Origin: Maccoyibacter intestinihominis
Lineage (GTDB): Bacteria; Bacillota; Clostridia; Lachnospirales; Lachnospiraceae
Reading direction: 5' to 3'
DNA: 64,000 nt
Assembly (NCBI RefSeq): GCF_040096355.1
Contig: NZ_JBBMEX010000015.1
Coordinates: 1 to 64,000 of the forward strand
Positions 55,953-64,000 of the stretch are shown here, in pieces. Under the pieces are notes generated by a model that did no database searches, was not told the DNA's origin, and worked only from the letters and a program-made list of their open reading frames with translations. The position numbers and the translations under genes are program-made. Within the stretch, counting starts at the first letter, position 1. Each line of letters opens with the position of its first letter.

Positions 55953-57353
55953 GGTCAGCGTAAAAATAAACTCTGTGCCAACACCTTCCGTACTGATGAC
56001 GTTGATATTTTCATCATGTGCTTCGACAATTTCTTTTACGATCGAAAGGCCGAGCCCGGTGCCGCGTTTGTCCCTGCCACGGGAGAGGTCTGTCTTGTAG
56101 AAACGCTCCCAGATTTTGGTGACGCAGTCTTTCGGAATACCCATACCATAGTCTTTGATGGAAATATAGGCTTTTCCATTGCGGGAAATCGTTTCAATCG
56201 TAATCTTAGAATCAAAGTGGGAAAATTTGATGGCATTGTCGATCAAATTATAAAGCACCTGCTGGATCTTTCCCATATCGGCATGGACACGAAGAGAACC
56301 GGAAGAAAGTAACAGCTCAAAAGAAAGATGCTTTTCTTTGCAGGTTCCTTCAAAGGTTTCGCAGATCTGCCGGATCATGCCATTGATATCAAAATCGGTC
56401 ATCTCCAGAATGACTTTTCGTGATTCGTATTTGTTCAACTCTAAGAGACTCTCTGTGAGCTTTGTCAGACGTTCCGTTTCAAATAATATAATATTCAGGT
56501 ATTTTTCTTGCATTTCAGGAGGAATTGTTCCGTCAAGCATGGCATCCACATATCCACGGATTGAGGTCAGCGGGGAACGGAAATCGTGTGAAACATTGGA
56601 AATAAAATTCCGCTGCGTTTCTTCAATCGTATCTAAATTAGAAGCCATGTAATTTAACGAGGCAGCGATGTAGCCAAGCTCGTCATCATTGCCATGAACA
56701 GGAATTTTTTTACTGTAATTGCCTTTTGCATATTCTTTTGCGCCGATAGAAAGTGTACGAATCGGGCGGTAAACCAAGATAGCAAAGCAGATAAACAGCA
56801 CTGCGGAGAACACGAACAAAAGTCCCCAGGACATATAGGAGATATTTAAAAGCTCATTATGAAATTTGTAAAATTCCTGTAAGGGTTTATGTATGATGAC
56901 ATATCCGGTGGAATCTGTTCCCCATTTGAATTCAGAGGCAACACTCAGATGATTTTCGCAAAAATATCCGTAAAAGTCACCGATCAGAAAATGGGTAGAA
57001 CCGAAGTCATGAATGGAGAAAGTCGGAATCGTCTCTGTACAGGAGCTATCCGTTTTGCCTGTAAACGTATAGAGAATGGTCCCGTCTTCTTTTAAGATCC
57101 AGATTGGAGAATCTAAATAACGGCACAGGTAAGAAACTGAGGACTTTTCCTCCTCGGAAAGTATGAGGCGCTCTTCGGTATGGGAATTTAGCACATCAGC
57201 AACGGATGAGGCTGCCTCTGTGAGATTGGTCACTTCATCGTGTTTTAATTTGTCAAAAGAAAGCTTCGATGTAAAGGTTGCCACGATCAAAAAGCCACAC
57301 AGCCCAAAGAGCAGAAATCCAAGAAAAATTTTCGTCAGGAGTGTCCGTTTCAT
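55944..57353 (-). CDS. Sensor histidine kinase (HAMP-HisKA-HATPase_c)
   Basis: A 469-residue kinase of the PhoR/ResE type. TM1 is at about residues 8-28, followed by an extracytoplasmic domain (about 30-172), TM2 (about 174-194), HAMP (about 195-248), HisKA box NVSHDFRSPLTSIRGY with H256, and HATPase_c with N box NLIDNAIKFS and G boxes DYGMGIPKD and GTGLGLSIVKEI. GAGGATAAG precedes the ATG, 9 bp after the regulator stop, so both are in one operon. The signal is unknown. Confidence 0.94.
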   Translation of the reverse strand: MKRTLLTKIFLGFLLFGLCGFLIVATFTSKLSFDKLKHDEVTNLTEAASSVADVLNSHTEERLILSEEEKSSVSYLCRYLDSPIWILKEDGTILYTFTGKTDSSCTETIPTFSIHDFGSTHFLIGDFYGYFCENHLSVASEFKWGTDSTGYVIIHKPLQEFYKFHNELLNISYMSWGLLFVFSAVLFICFAILVYRPIRTLSIGAKEYAKGNYSKKIPVHGNDDELGYIAASLNYMASNLDTIEETQRNFISNVSHDFRSPLTSIRGYVDAMLDGTIPPEMQEKYLNIILFETERLTKLTESLLELNKYESRKVILEMTDFDINGMIRQICETFEGTCKEKHLSFELLLSSGSLRVHADMGKIQQVLYNLIDNAIKFSHFDSKITIETISRNGKAYISIKDYGMGIPKDCVTKIWERFYKTDLSRGRDKRGTGLGLSIVKEIVEAHDENINVISTEGVGTEFIFTLTLT

Positions 57354-57362
57354 ATCTTATCC

Positions 57363-58061
57363 TCATTTCACTTCAAACTTGTATCCAATGCCCCATACCG
57401 TAGCAATCCGCCAGTGGTCGTGATCCTTGATCTTTTCACGCAGACGTTTGACATGGACATCTACGGTTCTGGTATCACCGATATATTCATAGCCCCAGAT
57501 GTTGTCTAAAAGCTGTTCTCTGGTAAATACCTGATTTGGTGAAGAAGCCAGAAAATAGAGCAGTTCCAATTCCTTTGGAGGCATCTCAATGGCTTTGTCA
57601 TAGTAGAGAACCGAGTAATTCGAAAGATTTACGACTAAGTCATCATAGCTGACACATTTTAAATTCGGATTCTGTACGGCGTTTGGACTGACCGGCTGAT
57701 AGCGGCGTAATACGGCTTTAACCCTTGCAACCAGTTCTTTGGTATCAAACGGTTTTAACATATAGTCATCAGCACCCAGTTCCAGTCCTAATACCTTGTC
57801 AAAGACTTCGCCTTTGGCAGAGAGCATGATGATCGGAGTGTTTGATTTTGCACGGATCTCACGGCAGACCTGATAGCCGTCAATGCCCGGCAGCATCAGA
57901 TCTAAAATAATCAGGTTTGGCTGGTAGTTGTCAAAGACCTCTAATGCCATTTCTCCATCATGTACCATTCTGGTATCAAAACATTCCTTCGTTAAATAGA
58001 GTGCGATCAGTTCCGCAATATTTGCATCATCGTCAACGATGAGAATTTTTTGCTTGTTCAT
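57363..58061 (-). CDS. OmpR/PhoB-family response regulator
   Basis: A 232-residue regulator, cognate to the kinase that follows. The receiver has VDDDANI (9-15), phospho-acceptor D54 in IILDLMLPG, S in IMLSAKG, and K in YMLKPFD. The winged-helix domain (about 135-230) reads MPPKELELLYFLA, GDTRTVDVHVKRLREKI and ATVWGIGYKFEV. AGAGGGAAC precedes the ATG. It lies 15 bp downstream of mutS2 on the same strand and may be cotranscribed with it. Confidence 0.95.
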   Translation of the reverse strand: MNKQKILIVDDDANIAELIALYLTKECFDTRMVHDGEMALEVFDNYQPNLIILDLMLPGIDGYQVCREIRAKSNTPIIMLSAKGEVFDKVLGLELGADDYMLKPFDTKELVARVKAVLRRYQPVSPNAVQNPNLKCVSYDDLVVNLSNYSVLYYDKAIEMPPKELELLYFLASSPNQVFTREQLLDNIWGYEYIGDTRTVDVHVKRLREKIKDHDHWRIATVWGIGYKFEVK

Positions 58062-58076
58062 AGTAGTTCCCTCTTT

Positions 58077-60461
58077 CTATTTGAATTCGGCAATCGTTAC
58101 TCCGGCATCGCCTTCGCCAAATTCTGCTAAATGATAATTCTTAATGTATTTTGATTTTTTCAGATAACCATGCACGGCATTTCTGAGTGCTCCGGTTCCT
58201 TTTCCGTGTACGATACGCACGGAGGAGAGGTGTGCAAGGTAAGCATCATCCAAATATTTGTCCAGTTCGCTGAGTGCCTCATCCACAGTCATGCCAAGCA
58301 GTTTGATCTCCGTGGAAATGGTAGCACTTTTATTCATCTTGATCTTACCGGCACTGGTCTTTCTGAATTTTTTCTCATTGGTATTCGTATCATCGATTAA
58401 AAGCACTAAGTCATTGATATTGACCTGTGAGCGTAAAATACCCATCTGTACGAAAAGGTTGCCTTTGGCATCCGGAAGCGTGTGCACCGTTCCCTTTAAG
58501 TTCATGCTTAAGACCTTGACAGAGTCACCGATACGGAGGTTTTTCGGAGCCTTCGTATTCGCAGGGGCCTTAGGCTTCATTGCCATATTCTTTTCGACTT
58601 CGTTCATCTTATTACGCAGCTTGGTACGCTCTTTTTCCATGGTCTTGTTGTCCGCATTGACTTTTCCGTATTTCTGGAAATTGCGGATAGATTCATCTGC
58701 GACTTCTTTTGCTTCACGCAGGATCTTGTGAGCTTCTTCATTTGCTTCACGCAGGATTTTTTCACGGCTGTTATCCAGACGTTCCTGTTTTTCCTCTAAA
58801 CGTTTTTTCAAGGTCTCAATTTCTGCTTTGTAAGACGAAATTTCTGCCTGTTCTTTTTCAATCGTTAAACGGCTGTCCTCTAAACGTGCGATCAGATCCT
58901 CAAAGTTCTCTTCGTTTTCCGTAATTCTGGACTTGGCATCCTCGATAATGGAAGCGTCTAAGCCGAGCTTTCCGGAGATGGCAAATGCGTTACTTTTTCC
59001 CGGAATACCGATTAAAAGACGATAGGTCGGGCTTAAAGTCTCCATGTCAAATTCACAGCAGGCATTTTCCACACCTTCCGTAGAAAGGGCAAAAACCTTG
59101 ATCTCGCTGTAATGCGTCGTTGCCATGGTACGGATGCCGCGGCTATGAAGCTGTGACAAAATGGAAATAGCCAGTGCCGCACCCTCCGTCGGATCGGTTC
59201 CCGCACAAAGCTCATCAAAGAGCACTAATGACTGCTCATTGACATGTTCTAAGATCGAAACGATATTGGTCATATGGGAAGAGAAGGTACTCAGGTTCTG
59301 TTCAATACTCTGCTCATCTCCAATATCGGCAAATACGTCTGTAAAAACGGACAACTCACTGTTATCGTTTGCCGGAATGTGAAGTCCTGCCTGTCCCATT
59401 AGTGTAAAAAGTCCAACGGTCTTTAAAGAAACGGTTTTACCACCGGTATTCGGTCCGGTTACGATCAACAGATCAAAATCGGTGCCAAGGTGGATATCGA
59501 TTGGTACCACCCGTTTCGGGTCTAACAACGGATGACGACCCTTGCGGATGCGGATGCGTCCGTCGGTATTAAAGACCGGGGCAGTTCCGTTATAATCTTT
59601 TGCAAGCAATGCCTTTGCAAAGATAAAGTCAAGTTCCGATAAAATGCGATAGTCTTCTAAAATATATGGAATATATTCAGAGACTAAGTTGCTCAGATCA
59701 GCGAGGATCTTTTCAATCTCTTCCTGTTCTTTTAAATAAAGTTCTTTTAATTCATTATTTAAATTCACAACAGCGAGTGGTTCGATAAACAGTGTGGAAC
59801 CGGTGGAGGACTGGTCATGCACCATACCGGAAACCTGATTTTTATACTCGGATTTTACCGGCAGGCAGTAGCGTCCGTTACGCATGGTAATAACGTTGTC
59901 CTGTAAGAGACCACTCGCAGAAGCGGAATTTAAAATGCTGTTCATCTGCGAGTGAATCTTATCCTGCATACCTTTCATGCTGCGGCGGACTGCTTTTAAT
60001 CCACTGCTGGCTTCATCACTGATCTCATCAGAAGAAATGATACATCTGCGGATCTCTTCTAAGAGTGGAGTCAGCGGTTCGATACCGTCAAAAAATTCAT
60101 CCAAGGAATCGGAAGTCTCGGCTTCCTCCGTGCGGTCATTCCTTGAATATGCTTTGGCACGTTTTGCAACTTCTAATAAGGATGCTAAGTGCAGCAGTTC
60201 CTCAATGCTTAAGGCAGCTCCGATTTCAAGACGCTTCATGGAAGCGGTGACATCGTGAACGCCTAAAAAAGAAAGACTTCCTTTTTTGAAAATGCGGCTT
60301 AGTGCATCCGCAGTCTGTCTCTGTGCTGTTTCGATATCTGCAAGAGATGTCATAGGTGTTAATTTTTTACAACGCTGCTTTGCTGCCTCGCAGTTTGCGT
60401 GGCGCACGAGCAGATCTATGATTTTGTGATATTCTAAGGTTCTTAATGCTTTTTCGTTCAT
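58077..60461 (-). CDS. mutS2: MutS2 family ATPase/endonuclease
   Basis: A 794-residue MutS2, linked to suppression of recombination and, in Bacillus, to splitting of collided ribosomes. The start MNEKALRTLEYHKIIDLLV matches the family. The ATPase has Walker A VTGPNTGGKTVS, Walker B LVLFDELCAGTDP and ATTHYSEIK. A coiled coil (about 510-630) leads to a KOW-like beta domain and the C-terminal Smr nuclease domain LGMTVDEALSELDKYLD plus RIVHGKGTGALR. GGAGAATCAGA selects ATG 60461; the frame to 60623 covers the promoter region. No mismatch-recognition domain is present, as expected. Confidence 0.96.
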   Translation of the reverse strand: MNEKALRTLEYHKIIDLLVRHANCEAAKQRCKKLTPMTSLADIETAQRQTADALSRIFKKGSLSFLGVHDVTASMKRLEIGAALSIEELLHLASLLEVAKRAKAYSRNDRTEEAETSDSLDEFFDGIEPLTPLLEEIRRCIISSDEISDEASSGLKAVRRSMKGMQDKIHSQMNSILNSASASGLLQDNVITMRNGRYCLPVKSEYKNQVSGMVHDQSSTGSTLFIEPLAVVNLNNELKELYLKEQEEIEKILADLSNLVSEYIPYILEDYRILSELDFIFAKALLAKDYNGTAPVFNTDGRIRIRKGRHPLLDPKRVVPIDIHLGTDFDLLIVTGPNTGGKTVSLKTVGLFTLMGQAGLHIPANDNSELSVFTDVFADIGDEQSIEQNLSTFSSHMTNIVSILEHVNEQSLVLFDELCAGTDPTEGAALAISILSQLHSRGIRTMATTHYSEIKVFALSTEGVENACCEFDMETLSPTYRLLIGIPGKSNAFAISGKLGLDASIIEDAKSRITENEENFEDLIARLEDSRLTIEKEQAEISSYKAEIETLKKRLEEKQERLDNSREKILREANEEAHKILREAKEVADESIRNFQKYGKVNADNKTMEKERTKLRNKMNEVEKNMAMKPKAPANTKAPKNLRIGDSVKVLSMNLKGTVHTLPDAKGNLFVQMGILRSQVNINDLVLLIDDTNTNEKKFRKTSAGKIKMNKSATISTEIKLLGMTVDEALSELDKYLDDAYLAHLSSVRIVHGKGTGALRNAVHGYLKKSKYIKNYHLAEFGEGDAGVTIAEFK

Positions 60462-60555
60462 TCTGATTCTCCATACATTTATTAAGGATATTTTACCCCA
60501 AATTGTTTTGAATGAAAAGGAAAAAGAAAGGAAAAAAAGGGACATTAGAAATTTC

Positions 60556-60584
60556 TTGCAACAAATACGGCAAAACCGTATAAT
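60556..60584 (+). promoter_or_regulatory. Promoter of the YhaM-like gene
   Basis: TTGCAA (60556-60561) and TATAAT (60579-60584), spacing 17 bp. It directs transcription away from mutS2. Confidence 0.75.
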
Positions 60585-60637
60585 AAAAAGGAAAAAACGA
60601 GATTTTTTAGAAAGGATGCACAACGTGCAGATTGATT

Positions 60638-61582
60638 ATGAAATATATTGAATCACTCCGAGAAGGAGAAAGAATTAGTGAAATTTACCTTTGCAAATTT
60701 AAACAAACCGCATTAACGAAAGCGGGCAAACCTTATGAAAATGTGATCTTACAGGATAAGACCGGAACTTTGGATGCAAAAATCTGGGATGTCGGTTCGA
60801 TTGGAATCGATGAGTTTGACGCTCTTGACTATGTTCAGGTCAATGGAGATGTTACCTCTTTTCAGGGGGCATTGCAGTTAAACATTAAGAGAGTGCGTGT
60901 GGCACAGGAGGGAGAATTTGATCCGACAGAATATCTGCCGATCAGTGACAAGGATATTCCACAGATGTATGCGGAGCTTTTGGACTTTGTCCGCAGCATT
61001 AAGAATCCATATTTAAGACAGCTTGCAGGCAGCTTTTTTGAGGATGAGGAGTTCGCAAAACGTTTTCAGTTCCATTCCGCTGCGAAGAGTGTCCATCACG
61101 GATTTGTCGGTGGCCTGTTAGAGCATACGTTAAGCGTAACAAAGATCTGTGATTTTTATGCAGGCAACTATCCGATCATCCACCGCGACCTTCTGATCTG
61201 TGCAGGAATGTTCCATGACATCGGAAAGTTAGAGGAGATTTCAAGATTTCCACAGAATGATTATACGGATGAGGGCCAGCTTTTAGGTCATATCATTATC
61301 GGTACGGAGATGATCAGTGAGCATATCCGGGCAATTCCGGATTTCCCGGTGCAGCTTGCAAATGAATTGAAGCACTGCATTTTATCCCATCATGGGGAGC
61401 TGGAATTTGGTTCTCCGAAAAAACCGGCTCTAGTCGAGGCAATGGCTCTCAGCTTTGCCGACAACGTTGATGCAAAGATGCAGACCATGAAAGAGGCATT
61501 AGCAGCAGTGCCGCAGGGAAATACCGAGTGGCAGGGCTTTAACCGTTTCTTAGGCACGAATATCCGTAAAACGGCAGAATAA
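60638..61582 (+). CDS. yhaM: 3'-5' exoribonuclease, YhaM family (OB fold + HD domain)
   Basis: A 314-residue protein. The N-terminal OB fold (about 1-95) reads GKPYENVILQDKTGTLDAKI. The HD domain (about 150-290) has HHGFVGGLLEHTLSV (His pair), GMFHDIGKLEEI (the HD motif), HCILSHHGELEFGSP and SFADNVDAKM. This matches YhaM/CbfA, which degrades RNA and single-stranded DNA from the 3' end. ATG 60638 is chosen by family start (MKYIESLREGE). No good RBS is next to it; TTG 60632 is an alternative with AAAGGA at a distance. Confidence 0.92.
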   Translation: MKYIESLREGERISEIYLCKFKQTALTKAGKPYENVILQDKTGTLDAKIWDVGSIGIDEFDALDYVQVNGDVTSFQGALQLNIKRVRVAQEGEFDPTEYLPISDKDIPQMYAELLDFVRSIKNPYLRQLAGSFFEDEEFAKRFQFHSAAKSVHHGFVGGLLEHTLSVTKICDFYAGNYPIIHRDLLICAGMFHDIGKLEEISRFPQNDYTDEGQLLGHIIIGTEMISEHIRAIPDFPVQLANELKHCILSHHGELEFGSPKKPALVEAMALSFADNVDAKMQTMKEALAAVPQGNTEWQGFNRFLGTNIRKTAE

Positions 61583-61597
61583 AGGCTGGGGATCGCA

Positions 61598-63367
61598 ATG
61601 AAGAAAAATGATGTTTTGACAATCAGAATAGAAGATATGGGAGTGGATGGGGAAGGAATTGGAAAAGTGGATAACATTCCGCTTTTTGTCAAGGATGCGT
61701 TGATCGGTGATGTGGTCAGCGTGAAGATCATGAAGATGAAAAAAAATTATGGCTATGCCCGTCTGCTTGAGATTTTAGAGCCATCGAAGGACCGTGTGAC
61801 TCCACCGTGCGAGTTTCACCGCTCCTGCGGTGGCTGCCAGATTCAGGCGCTTTCCTATGAAAAACAGTTGGAATTCAAACAACGGAAGATCCGAAATAAT
61901 TTAAAACGCATCGGCGGTTTTTCGGAGGAAATGTTAGAACAGGTCATGGAGCCGATCATCGGCATGGACGAGCCGTATCACTACCGCAATAAGGCACAGT
62001 TTCCAGTGGGGAGAGACAGAGAGGGAAGGACTGTTACAGGATTTTATGCAGGCAGAACTCATACGATTATTCCAAACCGGAATTGTCTGTTGGGAATGCC
62101 GATGAATGAAAAAATTCTGGAAACAGTTCTTTCTTTTATGGAAAAATACCGGATCGAGCCGTATGATGAAAAAACGAACCGGGGCGTAGTGCGCCATGTG
62201 CTGACACGTTACGGTCATACGACAAAGGAATGGATGGTCTGTCTTGTGATCAACCGGACGAAGCTGCCGTATGCGGACGCTTTGGTGGAAGAGCTTGTAA
62301 AGTTGGAGGGCATGACCAGCATCTCCATTAATATCAATCAGAAAAATACAAATGTGATCCTTGGAGAAAAAGTGGAGACTCTCTGGGGCAGTCCGTATAT
62401 TACGGACTATATTCATCTTAGGACCGGAGCAGACTGGCAGGTGGAAGGGGATGGCATTGCCTACCGTATCTCTCCGCAGTCTTTTTATCAGGTAAATCCG
62501 ATCCAAACGGAGAAACTTTACTCGACGGCACTTGCTTACGCCGGCTTAACCGGCGAGGAATCGGTATGGGACTTATACTGTGGCATCGGAACGATCTCCC
62601 TGTTTTTAGCCCAGCGGGCAAAACAGGTCTACGGTGTGGAAATTGTTCCGCAGGCAATCGCCGATGCAAAAGAAAATGCAAAGCTGAACGGCATCACCAA
62701 TGCAGAATTTTTTGTCGGAAAGGCGGAGGAGGTTCTGCCGGAGTTCTATGAGCGGATGCGGCGGGGCGATTCCGGGATATCTTCCGGTATATCTTCCGGT
62801 GTATCGGGTGCAGAGGTATCTGACATGGATGCGGCTACGGATGTACAGATGCTCACCCCGGATGTGATTGTAGTTGATCCGCCACGCAAAGGCTGTGATA
62901 CAAAATGCCTGGAAACGATCGTGCAGATGTTTCCAAAACGCGTGGTTTATGTAAGCTGTGATTCGGCAACGTTAGCGCGTGACCTGAAGTTCCTGTGTGA
63001 AAACGGGTATGAGGTGAAGCGGGTGCGGGGCTGTGATATGTTTGGGCAGACGGTGAGTGTGGAGACGGTTGTTCTTTTGTCCCAACAAAAACCAGATGAC
63101 ACGATAGAGATTGACTTAGACCTGGACGAGCTGGATGCCACCAGTGCCGAGTTGAAAGCAACCTATCAGGAAATCAAAGATTATGTGCTGAAAGAATTTG
63201 GCTTGAAGGTTTCAAATTTATATATTTCTCAGGTAAAACGCAAATGTGGAATTGAAGTGGGAGAAAACTATAATCTGCCAAAGACAGAAAATCCCAAAGT
63301 GCTACAGTGTCCGAAAGAGAAAGAAGATGCTATCAAGGCTGCCCTGAAATATTTTGCGATGATTTAA
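61598..63367 (+). CDS. rlmD: 23S rRNA (uracil-C5)-methyltransferase, RlmD/RumA family, with C-terminal extension
   Basis: A 589-residue methyltransferase. The TRAM domain (about 1-60) is followed by the iron-sulfur cysteines in CEFHRSCGGCQIQ (about 69-81). SAM motifs are VWDLYCGIGTISLFLA and VYGVEIVP, then VIVVDPPRKGCD and the catalytic YVSCDSATLARD. Two oddities stand out. A Ser/Gly-rich repeat, SGISSGISSGVSG (about 389-401), interrupts the SAM domain. About 95 residues after VSVETVVLLS form an extra helical domain ending ALKYFAMI. The length of 450 usual elsewhere is thus exceeded by 130. It starts 15 bp after yhaM. The exact target base is inferred. Confidence 0.9.
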   Translation: MKKNDVLTIRIEDMGVDGEGIGKVDNIPLFVKDALIGDVVSVKIMKMKKNYGYARLLEILEPSKDRVTPPCEFHRSCGGCQIQALSYEKQLEFKQRKIRNNLKRIGGFSEEMLEQVMEPIIGMDEPYHYRNKAQFPVGRDREGRTVTGFYAGRTHTIIPNRNCLLGMPMNEKILETVLSFMEKYRIEPYDEKTNRGVVRHVLTRYGHTTKEWMVCLVINRTKLPYADALVEELVKLEGMTSISININQKNTNVILGEKVETLWGSPYITDYIHLRTGADWQVEGDGIAYRISPQSFYQVNPIQTEKLYSTALAYAGLTGEESVWDLYCGIGTISLFLAQRAKQVYGVEIVPQAIADAKENAKLNGITNAEFFVGKAEEVLPEFYERMRRGDSGISSGISSGVSGAEVSDMDAATDVQMLTPDVIVVDPPRKGCDTKCLETIVQMFPKRVVYVSCDSATLARDLKFLCENGYEVKRVRGCDMFGQTVSVETVVLLSQQKPDDTIEIDLDLDELDATSAELKATYQEIKDYVLKEFGLKVSNLYISQVKRKCGIEVGENYNLPKTENPKVLQCPKEKEDAIKAALKYFAMI

Positions 63368-63398
63368 GGATATCGCTGATTTCAAGGAGGAATAACAC

Positions 63399-63770
63399 AT
63401 GAAAAGCACATTTGAAAAAATGGGTGGAACCTACACACTTGGCGCAGACGGAATTTACTATCCGAATCTTGTCAGTACAGATGAAGAACCGCATTATGGG
63501 AAATATGGAATGATGCGAAAGACATATCTTAAAGAGCATCGTCCGGCAATGTATTCTCTGTATATGTTGGAAGACAGGCTGACAGCACATCTGAATGCTG
63601 TGGATGATGAAGCACACGAGAGAATGGATGTTCTGGTGCGTCAGATGATGGAGAAGCAAGGCGTTACAGAAGAATTGAAAGCTCGTGATCAGATGGCGTG
63701 GGTTGGAGTTGTAAATAACATCCGGAATGCAGCGGAAGAGATTGTGTTAAAAGAATTAGTGTATATTTAA
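63399..63770 (+). CDS. tnpV: TnpV-family transposon-encoded protein
   Basis: A 123-residue protein with the TnpV pattern (PF14198): EKMGGTYTLGADGIYYPNL at the start, YLKEHRPAMYSLYM in the middle, and MAWVGVVNNIRNAAEEIVLK at the end. TnpV genes are accessory genes of clostridial mobilisable transposons and have no assigned activity. Here it stands alone, with AAGGAGG in front and a terminator behind, and no recombinase nearby within the window. It therefore looks like a remnant of a past insertion. Confidence 0.85.
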   Translation: MKSTFEKMGGTYTLGADGIYYPNLVSTDEEPHYGKYGMMRKTYLKEHRPAMYSLYMLEDRLTAHLNAVDDEAHERMDVLVRQMMEKQGVTEELKARDQMAWVGVVNNIRNAAEEIVLKELVYI

Positions 63771-63777
63771 AGCGTGG

Positions 63778-63799
63778 AAAGCTCCTTCGGGAGCTTTTT
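63778..63799 (+). terminator. Terminator of tnpV
   Basis: AAAGCTCC (63778-63785) and GGAGCTTT (63790-63797) enclose a TTCG tetraloop, followed by a T run. A textbook intrinsic terminator. Confidence 0.93.
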
Positions 63800-63902
63800 G
63801 CTGTTTATAAGATAATTTCTGTCGGAAAATTTGATTTAATGATTTGATTTATAAAACTGGCAATGATACAATTAGCGTAATTTGAAAGAAAGCGGAGAAA
63901 AT

Positions 63903-64000
63903 ATGAGTGAAAACTTACTGATTGTTGAAGATGACAAAAAATTAAATGATGGAATACGTCTCGCATTGAAGAATGATTCCTATTTCTTTTATCAGTGCCA
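63903..64000 (+). CDS. Response regulator receiver (partial, runs off the window)
   Basis: Only the first 32 codons are present. MSENLLIVEDDKKLNDGIRL shows the receiver's first strand and the acidic pair EDD, as in OmpR/VanR-type regulators. GGAG lies 5-8 nt before ATG 63903. The DNA-binding domain and any kinase lie beyond 64000, so subfamily and partner cannot be stated. Confidence 0.85.
   Translation, partial: MSENLLIVEDDKKLNDGIRLALKNDSYFFYQC

Overview
The window is a chromosomal segment of a low-GC, spore-forming Firmicute, most likely a member of the Lachnospiraceae (Clostridium cluster XIVa). The evidence is strong AGGAGG-type ribosome binding sites, a clostridial-style spoIID/spoIIQ pair, a T-box leader, an FMN riboswitch, type-Z S14, a KOW-domain protein placed between map and infA, rpsD inside the alpha operon, and a standalone TnpV. 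I cannot name the genus from the sequence alone.

Layout. 1-890: the 3' end of 23S rRNA, then seven tRNA genes (Asp, Val, Thr, Tyr, fMet, Phe, Lys) with no 5S gene between them. 905-4785: a T-box leader, a secreted beta-helix protein and metG. 4804-9924: an ABC-2 exporter operon divergent from a DesK/LiaS-like two-component system. 9953-13744: tatD, rsmA and, on the minus strand, a radical-SAM DNA modification/repair pair under a promoter flanked by two SOS boxes. 13894-17580: spoIID, a catalytically degenerate spoIIQ, a GIY-YIG protein and a DEAD-box helicase. 17714-26010 is the accessory part: a small membrane exporter, an orphan KilA-N gene without a normal start codon, an MBL hydrolase, an acetyltransferase/SseB pair, and an ArsR-type metal sensor separated from its probable target (a His-rich P1B metal ATPase) by a decayed two-component operon and a 151-bp nested hairpin. 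26006-30810: a two-component system and a YhgE/Pip membrane protein whose two upstream regions carry identically spaced TTTAG arrays. 30819-34787: the FMN-riboswitch ribD-ribE-ribBA-ribH operon. 34793-38382: mgsA, a methyltransferase, and a MarR regulator with its probable alpha/beta-hydrolase target.

38453-55576 is the S10-spc-alpha ribosomal supercluster (rpsJ to rplQ, with secY, adk, map, a KOW protein, infA, rpmJ and rpoA). It begins with a highly structured 230-nt leader and contains several unusually long structured spacers, two of which carry paired REP-like hairpins including a 43-bp perfect duplicate. 55707-64000: a small hypothetical gene, a PhoR/PhoB-like two-component system, mutS2, a YhaM-like exoribonuclease, an rlmD-like methyltransferase with a C-terminal extension, tnpV, and the start of another response regulator.

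The most interesting signals are regulatory. They are the SOS promoter of the radical-SAM pair, the two matched TTTAG arrays, the T-box feeding a secreted protein plus MetRS, the KilA-N promoter with an operator between -35 and -10, the nested hairpin element, and the S10 leader. No wholly new multi-gene system is proven by the sequence. All assignments rest on motif recognition without database searches.
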